Origin: a virus | Length of the DNA stretch: 64,000 nt | Virus record (IMG/VR): IMGVR_UViG_3300034121_000940 | Coordinates: 1-64,000 of that record | Direction: 5' to 3' (one strand) | Shown: positions 46,037-54,575 of the stretch, in pieces | How the letters are laid out: every line of letters starts with the position of its first letter | How positions within the stretch are numbered: the stretch's first letter is position 1 | Notes under the pieces: model-generated | The model's database searches: none | What the model saw: only the letters and a program-made list of their open reading frames with translations | What the model was told of the DNA's origin: nothing | Translations under genes and position numbers: made by a program

Positions 46037-46064
46037 AAGCACCTCCTTACTTAGAAGGAGATGC
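46037..46064 (-). terminator. Hairpin overlapping a small-gene stop codon
   Basis: On the minus strand GCATCTCCTT pairs with AAGGAGGTGC (one wobble) around a 6-base loop, followed by TTATTTATTTT. The gene at 46047 ends inside it. AAGGAGG of the right arm also precedes the next ATG by about 18 bases, so it might act on translation instead. Confidence 0.5.
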
Positions 46065-46217
46065 GGTTTTTGGTGCTTTTGAAATTCCTCCAACTTTACC
46101 TTTTGGAGATTTAATTGCTTGAACAGCTTTGTTTGTACCACCTACTCTTCCAGTGGGAGTTTTTGTAGCTCCCATAAGTTTCTTAGATTTAGTACCAGTT
46201 ACATTTGCAGATTTCAT
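46047..46217 (-). CDS. Small basic PxGKVGG repeat protein (56 aa)
   Basis: The ATG at 46217 is preferred over a TTG at 46241 that would overlap the upstream gene. The body contains two imperfect repeats, TPTGRVGGTNKA and SPKGKVGGISKA, in a Lys-rich context. A small disordered, basic protein of unknown role. The stop lies in a hairpin. Confidence 0.58.
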   Translation of the reverse strand: MKSANVTGTKSKKLMGATKTPTGRVGGTNKAVQAIKSPKGKVGGISKAPKTASPSK

Positions 46218-46228
46218 TTTATTTATTT

Positions 46229-47245
46229 TTATGAGTTCCAAAATTTTTCACAAGCAGTATTCAAGTCTTTTAAAATATCCTCATTTAAAGGATTTTTCAA
46301 GTGCTCTACTACATCTGACACATTTCTTCCTAACAATGCGTTAGTCTTAGTGTGGTAAATATAACCATCTGCCTTATTAACAATATACTTAAAAAATACG
46401 GAATCTCTAACAATTGATTTAATTTTTAGTGTTTCCATATCCATATTAGCTGTATCCATAAATGTTTTAGCAGCTCTTTCTTTATTCTGTTCTCCACCTA
46501 AGCCAGCAATGTAGTTATCCATATTTTCATAGATCACATCATTAGGAGTAGACTTTCTATATTGTGTACTATTGATATCCACCACTTTAGCAATGTAGAA
46601 TAACTTAGTACTATTTTTGTCAAATAATTTTTGTAGTTCAGATAGAGCTTTGTTACGTAATTTTTTGTACTCTGTTCTTACCATTACAGTTTCTTCTTCT
46701 TTATCTAAATAAAACTTTGGTGGAACAGCCTTAGCTCTTGCATCCTCTAAACTTTTTGCAACTAGTGAAAATCCACCAGCTTCAATTGCATATAATTTAA
46801 TTCTATCATAAGGATCTCTTGGGTCTAAGAACAAAGGTTCATTACCACATGAAATTGAAATCTTATTCCAGAATTCAGCATTGTTTGGCTTTAGTAATGT
46901 AACCTTAGCCCAAAATTCTTTATCTTCTATATCAATAACATTTGCTGCTAGTTCTTGCTCTAACTCTGCAACTGCTGATCTAATCTCTCTTATTCTAGCT
47001 TCTTTTTCTGATATAGGAAGTAATTTGATCTCCGGAGCAAACTCATTTAATCCAGTTACATATCTTACTACACCATTATTGTCTAAACAAGCTAGTTGTT
47101 CATTATGTGTTACCCCATCAAATAAACTCATACCGTAATCTTCTAATCCCATGTTAGAAGCTGAGCTATCAAAATAAGGTCTTACAGCAATAGCTGTTTT
47201 TTTAACAGAGCCCTTACCGGTCTCTACCATTGTGAAATTTTCCAT
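46229..47245 (-). CDS. Head-associated structural protein (338 aa)
   Basis: A mixed alpha/beta protein beginning MENFTMVETGKGSVKKTAIA with a coiled segment at about 82-98 (EARIREIRSAVAELEQE). A mid-region (ISCGNEPLFLDPRDPYDRIK) and later helices follow. It would directly follow the major capsid gene if the LAGLIDADG gene were absent, which suggests a capsid-associated role. The leader AAAAACCAACAAAACAATG matches those of other structural genes. No enzyme motif is seen. Confidence 0.65.
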   Translation of the reverse strand: MENFTMVETGKGSVKKTAIAVRPYFDSSASNMGLEDYGMSLFDGVTHNEQLACLDNNGVVRYVTGLNEFAPEIKLLPISEKEARIREIRSAVAELEQELAANVIDIEDKEFWAKVTLLKPNNAEFWNKISISCGNEPLFLDPRDPYDRIKLYAIEAGGFSLVAKSLEDARAKAVPPKFYLDKEEETVMVRTEYKKLRNKALSELQKLFDKNSTKLFYIAKVVDINSTQYRKSTPNDVIYENMDNYIAGLGGEQNKERAAKTFMDTANMDMETLKIKSIVRDSVFFKYIVNKADGYIYHTKTNALLGRNVSDVVEHLKNPLNEDILKDLNTACEKFWNS

Positions 47246-47259
47246 TGTTTTGTTGGTTT
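47246..47259 (-). promoter_or_regulatory. AACCAACAA-type leader before the head-associated gene
   Basis: The minus strand reads AAAAACCAACAAAACA directly before the ATG at 47245, without SD. Almost the same string precedes the ATGs at 51753 and 40401. Confidence 0.35.
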
Positions 47260-47277
47260 TTGTTTTTGTAAATTTAA

Positions 47278-48126
47278 TTAATTATTCTGGCACATTTCCA
47301 GATACGTGTTGTATTTTCTATCTAAATAGATAGTTGCATCTTTATAAAGTAAGTCTAAAACTTTTTTACAATCATCTGAATAATAATGAACTTGAAATAA
47401 ACTATTTTTTAAACCCCCTTCTTTATTACTATGACTTGGGTATTTACTTTTAATTCCTAATTCTTTAGTACAGAATATAATAAATTCAAAAATTGTTTCA
47501 ATTGTCCCACATAATGAAATCTGAGGTCTAATATCATAGTTATAAACTCCACCGTCACCATCAACAACACCTCTCCAAAAATCTTTTGAACTTTTTAAAG
47601 ATTCATGTGGTATAGCCGTCCAACTTTTTTTATTATTAAAACCTAAGTCTTTAAGTTTACCATGTAAAACTTTAGAAAAAATTTTAATAGAACAAGAATT
47701 TTCTGCATAAAATTTTACTTCTTTGTTACAATTAAAAAAAAGTTTAAACTTTTCTAAATGCTCCTTATCTCTTAACTCAATTTCTAATTCAATTGAGTAT
47801 TCTTTTTCTTTTCTGATATGACCATCAGCATATAAAAAACCTATCCAATACAAAGCTTCTGGGGTCAATGTATCAAAAACAGTTTCATCTAATGTAGAAC
47901 CTCTACTAAGTCTCCACTGTGTTGATTTATCTCTTATTAACCCAGATTGCTGTAATATTGTTCTGATAGTTTTTCTAGTCATCTTCATGACTTCCTCAAT
48001 TTTAGTTTGAGGAAGCCCTTGAAGATACATACTTTTAACAGTTTCTTTTTGCTCTGTTGTAATTTTACTCAAATTAGCTACCGCATTATAAGGTCTATGC
48101 GGATAAATTCTTTTCTTTTTATCCAT
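47278..48126 (-). CDS. LAGLIDADG homing endonuclease (282 aa)
   Basis: I use the ATG at 48126; a TTG at 48147 extends the frame by seven residues but lies across the promoter box. Residues about 23-56 form a helix-turn-helix-like DNA-binding segment (LPQTKIEEVMKMTRKTIRTI). Two LAGLIDADG helices are visible: WIGFLYADG at 94-102 and FWRGVVDGDG at 183-192, each ending in the catalytic acidic residue. The C-terminal half matches single-chain endonuclease layout. It sits between the capsid gene and its head-associated neighbour as a free-standing gene. A promoter of Bacteroidota form lies upstream. It probably cuts an allele lacking the insertion. Confidence 0.88.
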   Translation of the reverse strand: MDKKKRIYPHRPYNAVANLSKITTEQKETVKSMYLQGLPQTKIEEVMKMTRKTIRTILQQSGLIRDKSTQWRLSRGSTLDETVFDTLTPEALYWIGFLYADGHIRKEKEYSIELEIELRDKEHLEKFKLFFNCNKEVKFYAENSCSIKIFSKVLHGKLKDLGFNNKKSWTAIPHESLKSSKDFWRGVVDGDGGVYNYDIRPQISLCGTIETIFEFIIFCTKELGIKSKYPSHSNKEGGLKNSLFQVHYYSDDCKKVLDLLYKDATIYLDRKYNTYLEMCQNN

Positions 48127-48144
48127 GTTTTTATAATTAAAACA

Positions 48145-48175
48145 CAAATATAAAAAGAATATTTGAGAAATCCAA
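48145..48175 (-). promoter_or_regulatory. Bacteroidota-type promoter candidate for the homing endonuclease
   Basis: The minus strand has TTG (48175-48173), a 20-base spacer and TATATTTG (48152-48145). This fits TTG / TANNTTTG of Bacteroidota sigma. The inferred start near 48138 would leave a leader of about 12 bases to the ATG. Confidence 0.45.
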
Positions 48176-48186
48176 TTACTGTCTGA

Positions 48187-49803
48187 TCAAAAACTTCCTC
48201 CCGTAATAGGGTTTCTCATAACAATTTTCAATACTTTAGTTGGATCTTTAACCCAAATAGCAGGCATTGTTTGAGACATCATTACACGGTAACCATTGAA
48301 CTGACCTGAAGATTGGAACCCTTGAGTTCTACCCATGTAGTCCATAGTACCATTTTGGTACCACCATTTCAATTGGTTATCCCAAGATAATTTCAACAAG
48401 TAAATGTTGTCATTAGTATTATCTGTGATATCAAAGATAATGAATGAATAAGAAGATAATGGGAAACCATCAATGATTGGGTTCTCAATATCATTTGTAT
48501 GAACATTGTCAAATGCTGGGTTCAATACAAACTTCACGTTAGCCAAGAATGGGATAACATATGAAGTGTATGCAAATCCAAAGTTTAAGTCCATACCTTT
48601 ACCAGTGATAGCACCGATATCAGCAGCCTGGATCAATAAACCTGAAGATACTGCTTCACGTTTGATAGCCTCATTTACCATTCTCATACCACCCATACCA
48701 GTTTGTACAACTAGAGAGCGTTTTGGATCTGGACCTTGGAATTCAACTTTACCGTTGAAGAAGTTGTAGATTTCACCACGGAATAAATCCAATGTGAAGT
48801 TATTCTTGTTGTAGATTCTTTTGAAAGAGTTATCTAACTGTTTCCAAAGACCCACTGACAATCTTAAATCATCTGGACCATCTTGTTTGATTCTACCACC
48901 TTGTCCCCACATTAAGTAAGTCTCAATATCTTGAGCAATCTTAGATAAGTGAGCAGCTTCCATAGTAGTTAAGAAAGTTCTAGATAAATCACCATTGTCA
49001 AAAGCTTTTTTAACTTTGTCTTTACCTAATTTCTTAACCATATCATCTAGGTTAGCAATTGATGGATCATTTAAGTTTGTATCAAATGTTCTCCAGATTT
49101 CAGTTACAGGAACTGTACCATCTGCATTCATACCACCTTTGATCATCAAATCTGCTCTAGAAGATACTGTGTAGTGAACGTGAGCTTCAGCACCTCCTAC
49201 ATAATTGTAGAATTCACGGAAACCAGCTCTAGTTTGAATGTCTGAGAATCTCTCACCATACTCACCACGAGCAGAACCTTTACGGAAAACTTTAGTTCCA
49301 TTAGCTAAGTACTTGTTATCCAAGAACTTGAAGTTATCATTGTTTACTAACTGTACAGTATAGATAAATCCATCACCTACAGGTAAGATATCTTCAGCTG
49401 TTACATAAAGTTCAACACCGTTGTATTTGTCATATGTGAACATATCACCATGTCCAAACTCACGTCTGTTTAATTTAATTCTGAAAGTTGAACCCTCAAT
49501 ACCTTTGAATTCATTATCCGGTTCAATGTCCTCAATAATGTAAGGAAGATCAATAGATACAGGAGTCTGCCATCTATATTCACCTCTTGCATTGTCTACC
49601 ATAATTACATTCTTTCCACCGAAAGAAGACATTTGGTACAAAGGCATTTCAACTTTTTGGGACATAGCCCATAAGTCTACTGGACCTAAATCCATTGGTT
49701 GAGCATCTTTCAACATGTTTACTAAGTGGTATGAGTCAACGTGAGATGTAGCATTGTATGCAGTATCACGTAGGAATATACCATTGTTTAAAACTGGAGT
49801 CAT
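48187..49803 (-). CDS. Major capsid protein, crAss-like HK97-fold type (538 aa)
   Basis: Position after portal and scaffold-like genes, length and sequence style match crAss-like major capsid proteins. Landmarks are the N-terminal LVNMLKDAQPMDLGPVDLWA, a central region with MWGQGGRIKQDGPDDLRL (around 290-310) and LNPAFDNVHTNDIENPIIDG, and the C-terminal QTMPAIWVKDPTKVLKIVMR. The leader AAAACAAAATAACAATG is A-rich with no SD. The gene is flanked by a GIY-YIG gene 20 bases upstream and by the LAGLIDADG gene downstream. It should form the icosahedral head. No domain was computed; the fold is from family knowledge. Confidence 0.85.
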   Translation of the reverse strand: MTPVLNNGIFLRDTAYNATSHVDSYHLVNMLKDAQPMDLGPVDLWAMSQKVEMPLYQMSSFGGKNVIMVDNARGEYRWQTPVSIDLPYIIEDIEPDNEFKGIEGSTFRIKLNRREFGHGDMFTYDKYNGVELYVTAEDILPVGDGFIYTVQLVNNDNFKFLDNKYLANGTKVFRKGSARGEYGERFSDIQTRAGFREFYNYVGGAEAHVHYTVSSRADLMIKGGMNADGTVPVTEIWRTFDTNLNDPSIANLDDMVKKLGKDKVKKAFDNGDLSRTFLTTMEAAHLSKIAQDIETYLMWGQGGRIKQDGPDDLRLSVGLWKQLDNSFKRIYNKNNFTLDLFRGEIYNFFNGKVEFQGPDPKRSLVVQTGMGGMRMVNEAIKREAVSSGLLIQAADIGAITGKGMDLNFGFAYTSYVIPFLANVKFVLNPAFDNVHTNDIENPIIDGFPLSSYSFIIFDITDNTNDNIYLLKLSWDNQLKWWYQNGTMDYMGRTQGFQSSGQFNGYRVMMSQTMPAIWVKDPTKVLKIVMRNPITGGSF

Positions 49804-49823
49804 TGTTATTTTGTTTTTAATTG

Positions 49824-50450
49824 TTACACATTATTTATTTCTAAGTCTTTTAATTTTTTATGACTTAGTTGTCCTTTTACCCATCCTTCAGGTATGTCAG
49901 TACTTTTAGGAATCATTTTATTAATAAACCCATTATTAATTTTTATATAACCTTTAGTTGCTGTATTACCTAAATGACTTTTGCTCATTTTAAGTTTTGT
50001 TTCGTCAGACCAAGTTTTTCCTAAATTATTTTTTATACCTCTTCTTTGAAGAGACATTTTAATTTTAGATTCTTCTGACCAAACAGCACCTTTAGCGTAT
50101 GAGTTACCTTTCATTTTAATTCTAAGTTTTTCTTTAACTACATCAGACATATATCCTTTTATCATTCCAGAACCCTGATCTAAAATATTTGCTAATGTTC
50201 CCGATTGATTTAATATTTTACCATAAAGATTAATAAATTCTTTTTCTTTTTCAATTGCTTCTTCTAAAGTTAAATTGTTAAATAAAATATCAATTCTATA
50301 TTGACCATTATTTTTTGCTACTATATTTTTCCAAATTGGGTTTCTTCTTTTATCTAGAGTTCTATTATAAGTATTAGATACTTTACCAATACCTATATAA
50401 AAAGGTTGATTGATATCAAGTCTAACATGTCTATATACAATGTAACTCAT
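49824..50450 (-). CDS. GIY-YIG homing endonuclease with NUMOD3 motifs (208 aa)
   Basis: The N-terminus shows the GIY-YIG core: YIVYRH at 3-8, FYIGIGK at 17-23, and an Arg near 30 (TYNRTLDKRR), with a conserved Glu possible in the EEAIEKEKEF helix. Two NUMOD3 DNA-binding motifs follow (WSEESKIKMSLQRRG and WSDETKLKMSKSHLG). A C-terminal segment with KGYIKINNGFINKMIPKSTD resembles an intron-encoded repeat motif. It is a free-standing gene between the scaffold-like and capsid genes. Its leader has no SD and no clear separate promoter. Target probably lies in the flanking capsid genes of uninserted relatives. Confidence 0.88.
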   Translation of the reverse strand: MSYIVYRHVRLDINQPFYIGIGKVSNTYNRTLDKRRNPIWKNIVAKNNGQYRIDILFNNLTLEEAIEKEKEFINLYGKILNQSGTLANILDQGSGMIKGYMSDVVKEKLRIKMKGNSYAKGAVWSEESKIKMSLQRRGIKNNLGKTWSDETKLKMSKSHLGNTATKGYIKINNGFINKMIPKSTDIPEGWVKGQLSHKKLKDLEINNV

Positions 50451-50478
50451 TTATTTTATTTATTTATTAGTTACTAGT

Positions 50479-51753
50479 TTAAAATGTTCTTCTAAAAATA
50501 TTAGTAGAACGTTGTATTGTTTTTTGTGGTTTGTTTGAAGCTCTCTCTTCTCCCGCACCTGTGTTAGTTGAAGAACTAGATAATTTTCTAGACTCTTCCG
50601 TTTTCAAGTTTCTTACTGTTTTTTCTACAGCAGCCTTAGAACCTTGTTCTTTTATTTTTGTTCTATACCCATCAGGATCTTGTAATAACCAAAGTGCTTC
50701 AGCAATTAAACCATGGTTAGGTTCAACAAACTGATACTTCTCTAACAAGTGTCCTAACAAGTTTGTATTCTTTCCTGATATAGAAGGATAATTTGGTTGA
50801 ACTAATCCTGAATATAAAACACTTTGTGTTTTCTTATCCAACTTAACTCCGCCAATTTCTCCTGCTGCAAGTGTATTATATACACTATCAGTATAAGCCT
50901 TAGCTTGTTTTTGTTGTTGTTCTTTTTTATGTTCTTGCTCAGCTAACTGTCTTGCAACAATTTCTTCTTGCATTCTATCTAACTTAGGTTTGAACTGATT
51001 AGCTTTTTGTTCAAGCTTATTCATGTCCGCCCAGTCTCTGATTTCTGATTCAATTTCTTCTGCTGTTCCAAAGTTAGTAGCCCAAAGATATTGTCTAGCA
51101 ATTTCTTCTTGGTCATACTCATTAGAAGGATCTAAAGCAGTAATTTCCTCAACTTGAGCAAGAGTTCTAAAAAGACCTTTTAAATCTTGTCCGCCATCAG
51201 CAACATATTTAGCTGCAATCTGAAGTTCTTCTGGAAGTGCATTAAAGAATTCTTTAGGAACATTTTGTTTAATCTTTTCTTCTCTTTCTTGGAAGTTAGC
51301 TTCAAACAATTCTCTGAAGTCTTTAGTAGTATACTCTTCTAATGGTTTATCATCATCAAAAGGAATAAGTGTACCTTCTTCAATCATCTTCTGAGCTAAA
51401 TCATAAAGACCATCTTTATCTACTTTAGGTCTTCCTGTTTTAGATCCTCCTGCTTCTTCATTTTGAGTTATTAAATTATCTAACTCAGAAATAGTTTCTT
51501 CAACTAAAGCTTTGTCTTCAGCAGCTTGAGCTTTTTCCTCAGCTGTAGCAGACGGTGTGTCAAGGAACGATGTGTCAATGTTTTCTTTACTGAACATTGT
51601 TTTTGGTTTATCTTCTTCAGCTTTTCCATCTTCTGGAATCATTACATTAGCTGCACCTGGATTACCAAATAGTTCATCAATGTTAACATCAACTTGCTCT
51701 ACCGTTGTAGAATCTTGAATTTGATCTTCAAGATTAGTTGCTTCTTTGTTCAT
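50479..51753 (-). CDS. Scaffold-like acidic protein (424 aa)
   Basis: The N-terminal 110 residues are very acidic (EEDKPKTMFSKENIDTSFLD), and a coiled coil with Gln/Lys follows at about 245-290 (KLDRMQEEIVARQLAEQEHK). The C-terminus is basic and Ser/Thr-rich (NKPQKTIQRSTNIFRR). A charged, helical protein between portal and major capsid genes is characteristic of a scaffolding protein, and a basic C-terminal tail to bind the capsid fits this. Its leader AAAACCAACAAC is of the repeated type. The assignment is by composition and position. Confidence 0.7.
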   Translation of the reverse strand: MNKEATNLEDQIQDSTTVEQVDVNIDELFGNPGAANVMIPEDGKAEEDKPKTMFSKENIDTSFLDTPSATAEEKAQAAEDKALVEETISELDNLITQNEEAGGSKTGRPKVDKDGLYDLAQKMIEEGTLIPFDDDKPLEEYTTKDFRELFEANFQEREEKIKQNVPKEFFNALPEELQIAAKYVADGGQDLKGLFRTLAQVEEITALDPSNEYDQEEIARQYLWATNFGTAEEIESEIRDWADMNKLEQKANQFKPKLDRMQEEIVARQLAEQEHKKEQQQKQAKAYTDSVYNTLAAGEIGGVKLDKKTQSVLYSGLVQPNYPSISGKNTNLLGHLLEKYQFVEPNHGLIAEALWLLQDPDGYRTKIKEQGSKAAVEKTVRNLKTEESRKLSSSSTNTGAGEERASNKPQKTIQRSTNIFRRTF

Positions 51754-51786
51754 GTTGTTGGTTTTAGTTTATAATTTAATATAAGC
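51754..51786 (-). promoter_or_regulatory. TATATTAAATTATAA element and AACCAACAAC leader before the scaffold-like gene
   Basis: The minus strand reads CTTATATTAAATTATAAAC, then TAAAACCAACAACATG. The first string shares 15 bases with the element before the gene at 19181 (TATATTAAATTATAA). The rest of the 90-base gap (to 51843) is AT-rich with no clear hairpin. Confidence 0.38.
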
Positions 51787-51843
51787 AATAAACTTGAAAA
51801 ATTTAAATAGACTTAAAAATTTTTGTGCACTATATAGCTAAGA

Positions 51844-54573
51844 CTACTCTTTTTTATCATATTTATTTTTATTTTCTCTAGCAATTGCCAGCTGTTTATC
51901 TGCTATTTCTTTTTGTGCTTGTATTTTTTCTCTTTCAATTTGAGCTTTAGTGGAATCATTATTCATTCTGTTTACTTCCTTTTCTCTTTGAAGATTCATT
52001 TGATCTTGGAATTGCTCAGAATTTTTAATCTCTTTCATAGCATCTAAGTAGTCAGATTGTTTGTTCTCATTTAAATCTACCATAGATCCCATACCAGCAG
52101 CTCTAATTTCAGCAACAAGAATATCTCTTTGTCTATTTTTTTCATCTCTTAACTCTTGAGCATCAAGTTCCATTTTCTTTTGTTTTTCCTGAGACTCAAT
52201 TTGTTGTTGTTGCATTTGTTGTTGTTGCTGTTGTTCTTCTTGTTTTTGTTTGTTTTGTTTTTCTTCAGCAGCTTTAAGAGTATTATTAACTTCAGATACT
52301 GTATCTGCTTGTACAAGTTTTCCTAAATCATATATTGTAGCACCAGTAGTATTGTTTGTCAGAGCCATTTGTTTTAATTGCTCTAATACTGCTCTATGGT
52401 TTGCTGTTGTACTACAGAATATATTAAGATCTCTCATTAATAAATCTGTACCATTTATTTCAAAGTTTACTTTCTCATCATTAGATGTCATGTAGGAAAG
52501 TCTTGCGGACGGTTTTGTTGAATGGTAGTACTGTGCAAGATCTGTTCTCATTGTATGCACGCGCGGCATTAAGTAATCACAGTGTTGAATAAAGAAAACT
52601 TCTGTCTGAGCATAAGATGCTGATGCAGCTTGCTCAACTCCAGTAGCAGTCATTTGTGATAACTGTTGACCCATTCTTTGTGGATTAATTCCAATTACAT
52701 CATAAGCTTGTTGCTTAAAGTGCTCAGCAAGTTTAATCCTTGACATTAACCTGTTAGTCTGTTCTAGATCTAATTTTTGGAAATGTTGAAAGCTTAATGG
52801 GTTTTCTGTATTAGTGATAGAAGTATCTAACGGTAACATTTGGAAATTCTTCATTGCCACATATGCCTTAGATAAATTGTTTTTACCCCAGTCTTCACCC
52901 ATTGAGTGTCTTGGTAATGCATTTTGATCAAGTAAAATTACTGTTCCTAATTCATCTACTAAGATATCTGCTATCTGATTATTTACAATGTTGTATCCAA
53001 TTTGATATGGTTTCATCAAATCAATCAAAGCTGTTGACTTAGTATTTCTATCTGAGAATACAGCTCCTTCTACAGGAAGTTTACAACCATACAAACTATT
53101 ATCTCCTTTAAATTGGAATCTTAATGGACCAATATGATTCTTATCTACACCAATATAAATTGGAGAGAATCCTCCAGGATTATTCATACCCCAGAATGAT
53201 GGAATATTTGGTCCAATTTTTACACCACCCCAAACTTCATTAATCCAGATCCAGTCAATGTGCTCTCCATATACAAGATTCTCTTTTGTTTTATTCTTAA
53301 ATAATCTTGTATCATAAATTGGATTGTCTGTAATCTTATAGTCTTCAGTTATTATTTCATTAATAACTTCACCATTATCTTTTACTTTAGTCAAGTGTCC
53401 AACTTTTCTTTGAGACTTCCAGTAACCTGTAGTTACTCTTAGTAAGTAAGCTGTACCTTGATCATAGTAATCCTCACCTTCAGATAGTATTTGATTGATT
53501 ATATCTCCACCATCATATACAGATCCAGCCATCATAGTGGTATACTGTCTGTATGCTAATGAAGGCATGTTAGTATTCCACTCATGTGACTTAGTTGCAT
53601 CATAGAAAGTACCATCATTTTGTCCACCAATTGCATAACCTGCAGATCTGATTGGGTATATTGCTTCTAATGCTTCATGTTGCTCATCTGTAAGAAGGTA
53701 TCCGTACTTATCAATTACATCAGCAACAGTTAACATATCTACTTTACCAACCCAGTTACCTTGTGAAATGTATCTAGCATCTGGAGACTTGTGATAAAAA
53801 GTAACAGGCGGATTCCATAATTCTACATCATAATCATCTTCCATCATGCGGAAATGCCAGAACTCTCTATCTGTAATAAGCATGTCACGGAAACCTCTTT
53901 CTTCTAATTCATCCATGTGGAATCTTTCAACATCCACTTTATGTTGATGAGAAGCCCATTGTTCTACAAGTGACTTATAATCTTTCTTAAAAAAAGATTC
54001 AATCTGAGGTAATGACTTTAAATTATCTGGAGCTAATTGTTGTTGTGCTTCTGGAGATTCAGGATCTAAACCTTGTTCCATTAATGCAGCTTGTATTTGC
54101 ACACTTGCTTCTGACATTAATGTTTCTTCAACCATCTTTCTTTTCTGTTCCATCATCTCATTATATGAGAATTCATCAACAGCTCTATAAGTAAGTTTGG
54201 TAGATCTTTTAGCAAATTCAGCTACAAGAACATTAATAACATTTGGAATAATAGGATAAAACTTTAATTCTAATGCAGACCAGTCTTCTCTAGTTAATAC
54301 ATCAACAATGTCTCTCATCTCATTGTTTTCTTCAACAATATAATCTGACTTATCAATTATACCTTTAGCCAGCTTATAATTTTTCATTAATCTGCGAGCA
54401 TTTCTGCGGATTTGTTTTAAACCATTCCACTCTAACCAGTCAAGATTCCAAGCCGCCCACTCTTCATCTTTTTCTTTTTTAGGAATAAATTGCAATGGTT
54501 GGGTAATACTACCCATCCTGTTATGTGATGCCTTTGCTCCCTTTTTTAATTGTAGTGCGTTATATACTTGCAT
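51844..54573 (-). CDS. Portal protein (909 aa)
   Basis: Landmarks of crAss-like portals are the N-terminal DWLEWNGLKQIRRNARRLMK and FYPIIPNVINVLVAEFAKRS, the wing/stem region with LYGCKLPVEGAVFSDRNTKS and the FQHFQKLDLEQTNRLMSRIK helix. The C-terminal 170 residues are a coiled coil with a poly-Gln run (about 770-800), then Glu/Lys helices. The portal ring sits at one vertex, admits DNA and meets the terminase. The gene ends in TAG next to the scaffold-like leader and starts 2 bases after terL. Length above the usual size is due to the long C-terminal coil. Confidence 0.85.
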   Translation of the reverse strand: MQVYNALQLKKGAKASHNRMGSITQPLQFIPKKEKDEEWAAWNLDWLEWNGLKQIRRNARRLMKNYKLAKGIIDKSDYIVEENNEMRDIVDVLTREDWSALELKFYPIIPNVINVLVAEFAKRSTKLTYRAVDEFSYNEMMEQKRKMVEETLMSEASVQIQAALMEQGLDPESPEAQQQLAPDNLKSLPQIESFFKKDYKSLVEQWASHQHKVDVERFHMDELEERGFRDMLITDREFWHFRMMEDDYDVELWNPPVTFYHKSPDARYISQGNWVGKVDMLTVADVIDKYGYLLTDEQHEALEAIYPIRSAGYAIGGQNDGTFYDATKSHEWNTNMPSLAYRQYTTMMAGSVYDGGDIINQILSEGEDYYDQGTAYLLRVTTGYWKSQRKVGHLTKVKDNGEVINEIITEDYKITDNPIYDTRLFKNKTKENLVYGEHIDWIWINEVWGGVKIGPNIPSFWGMNNPGGFSPIYIGVDKNHIGPLRFQFKGDNSLYGCKLPVEGAVFSDRNTKSTALIDLMKPYQIGYNIVNNQIADILVDELGTVILLDQNALPRHSMGEDWGKNNLSKAYVAMKNFQMLPLDTSITNTENPLSFQHFQKLDLEQTNRLMSRIKLAEHFKQQAYDVIGINPQRMGQQLSQMTATGVEQAASASYAQTEVFFIQHCDYLMPRVHTMRTDLAQYYHSTKPSARLSYMTSNDEKVNFEINGTDLLMRDLNIFCSTTANHRAVLEQLKQMALTNNTTGATIYDLGKLVQADTVSEVNNTLKAAEEKQNKQKQEEQQQQQQMQQQQIESQEKQKKMELDAQELRDEKNRQRDILVAEIRAAGMGSMVDLNENKQSDYLDAMKEIKNSEQFQDQMNLQREKEVNRMNNDSTKAQIEREKIQAQKEIADKQLAIARENKNKYDKKE

Positions 54574-54575
54574 AA

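Noticed and set aside
46047-46241. TTG start at 46241 for the 56-residue gene
   Set aside because: It overlaps the previous stop; ATG at 46217 is nearer the expected spacing.
47550-47580. VVDGDGG as polymerase-like motif
   Set aside because: It is the second LAGLIDADG helix end in a homing endonuclease with a matching first helix.
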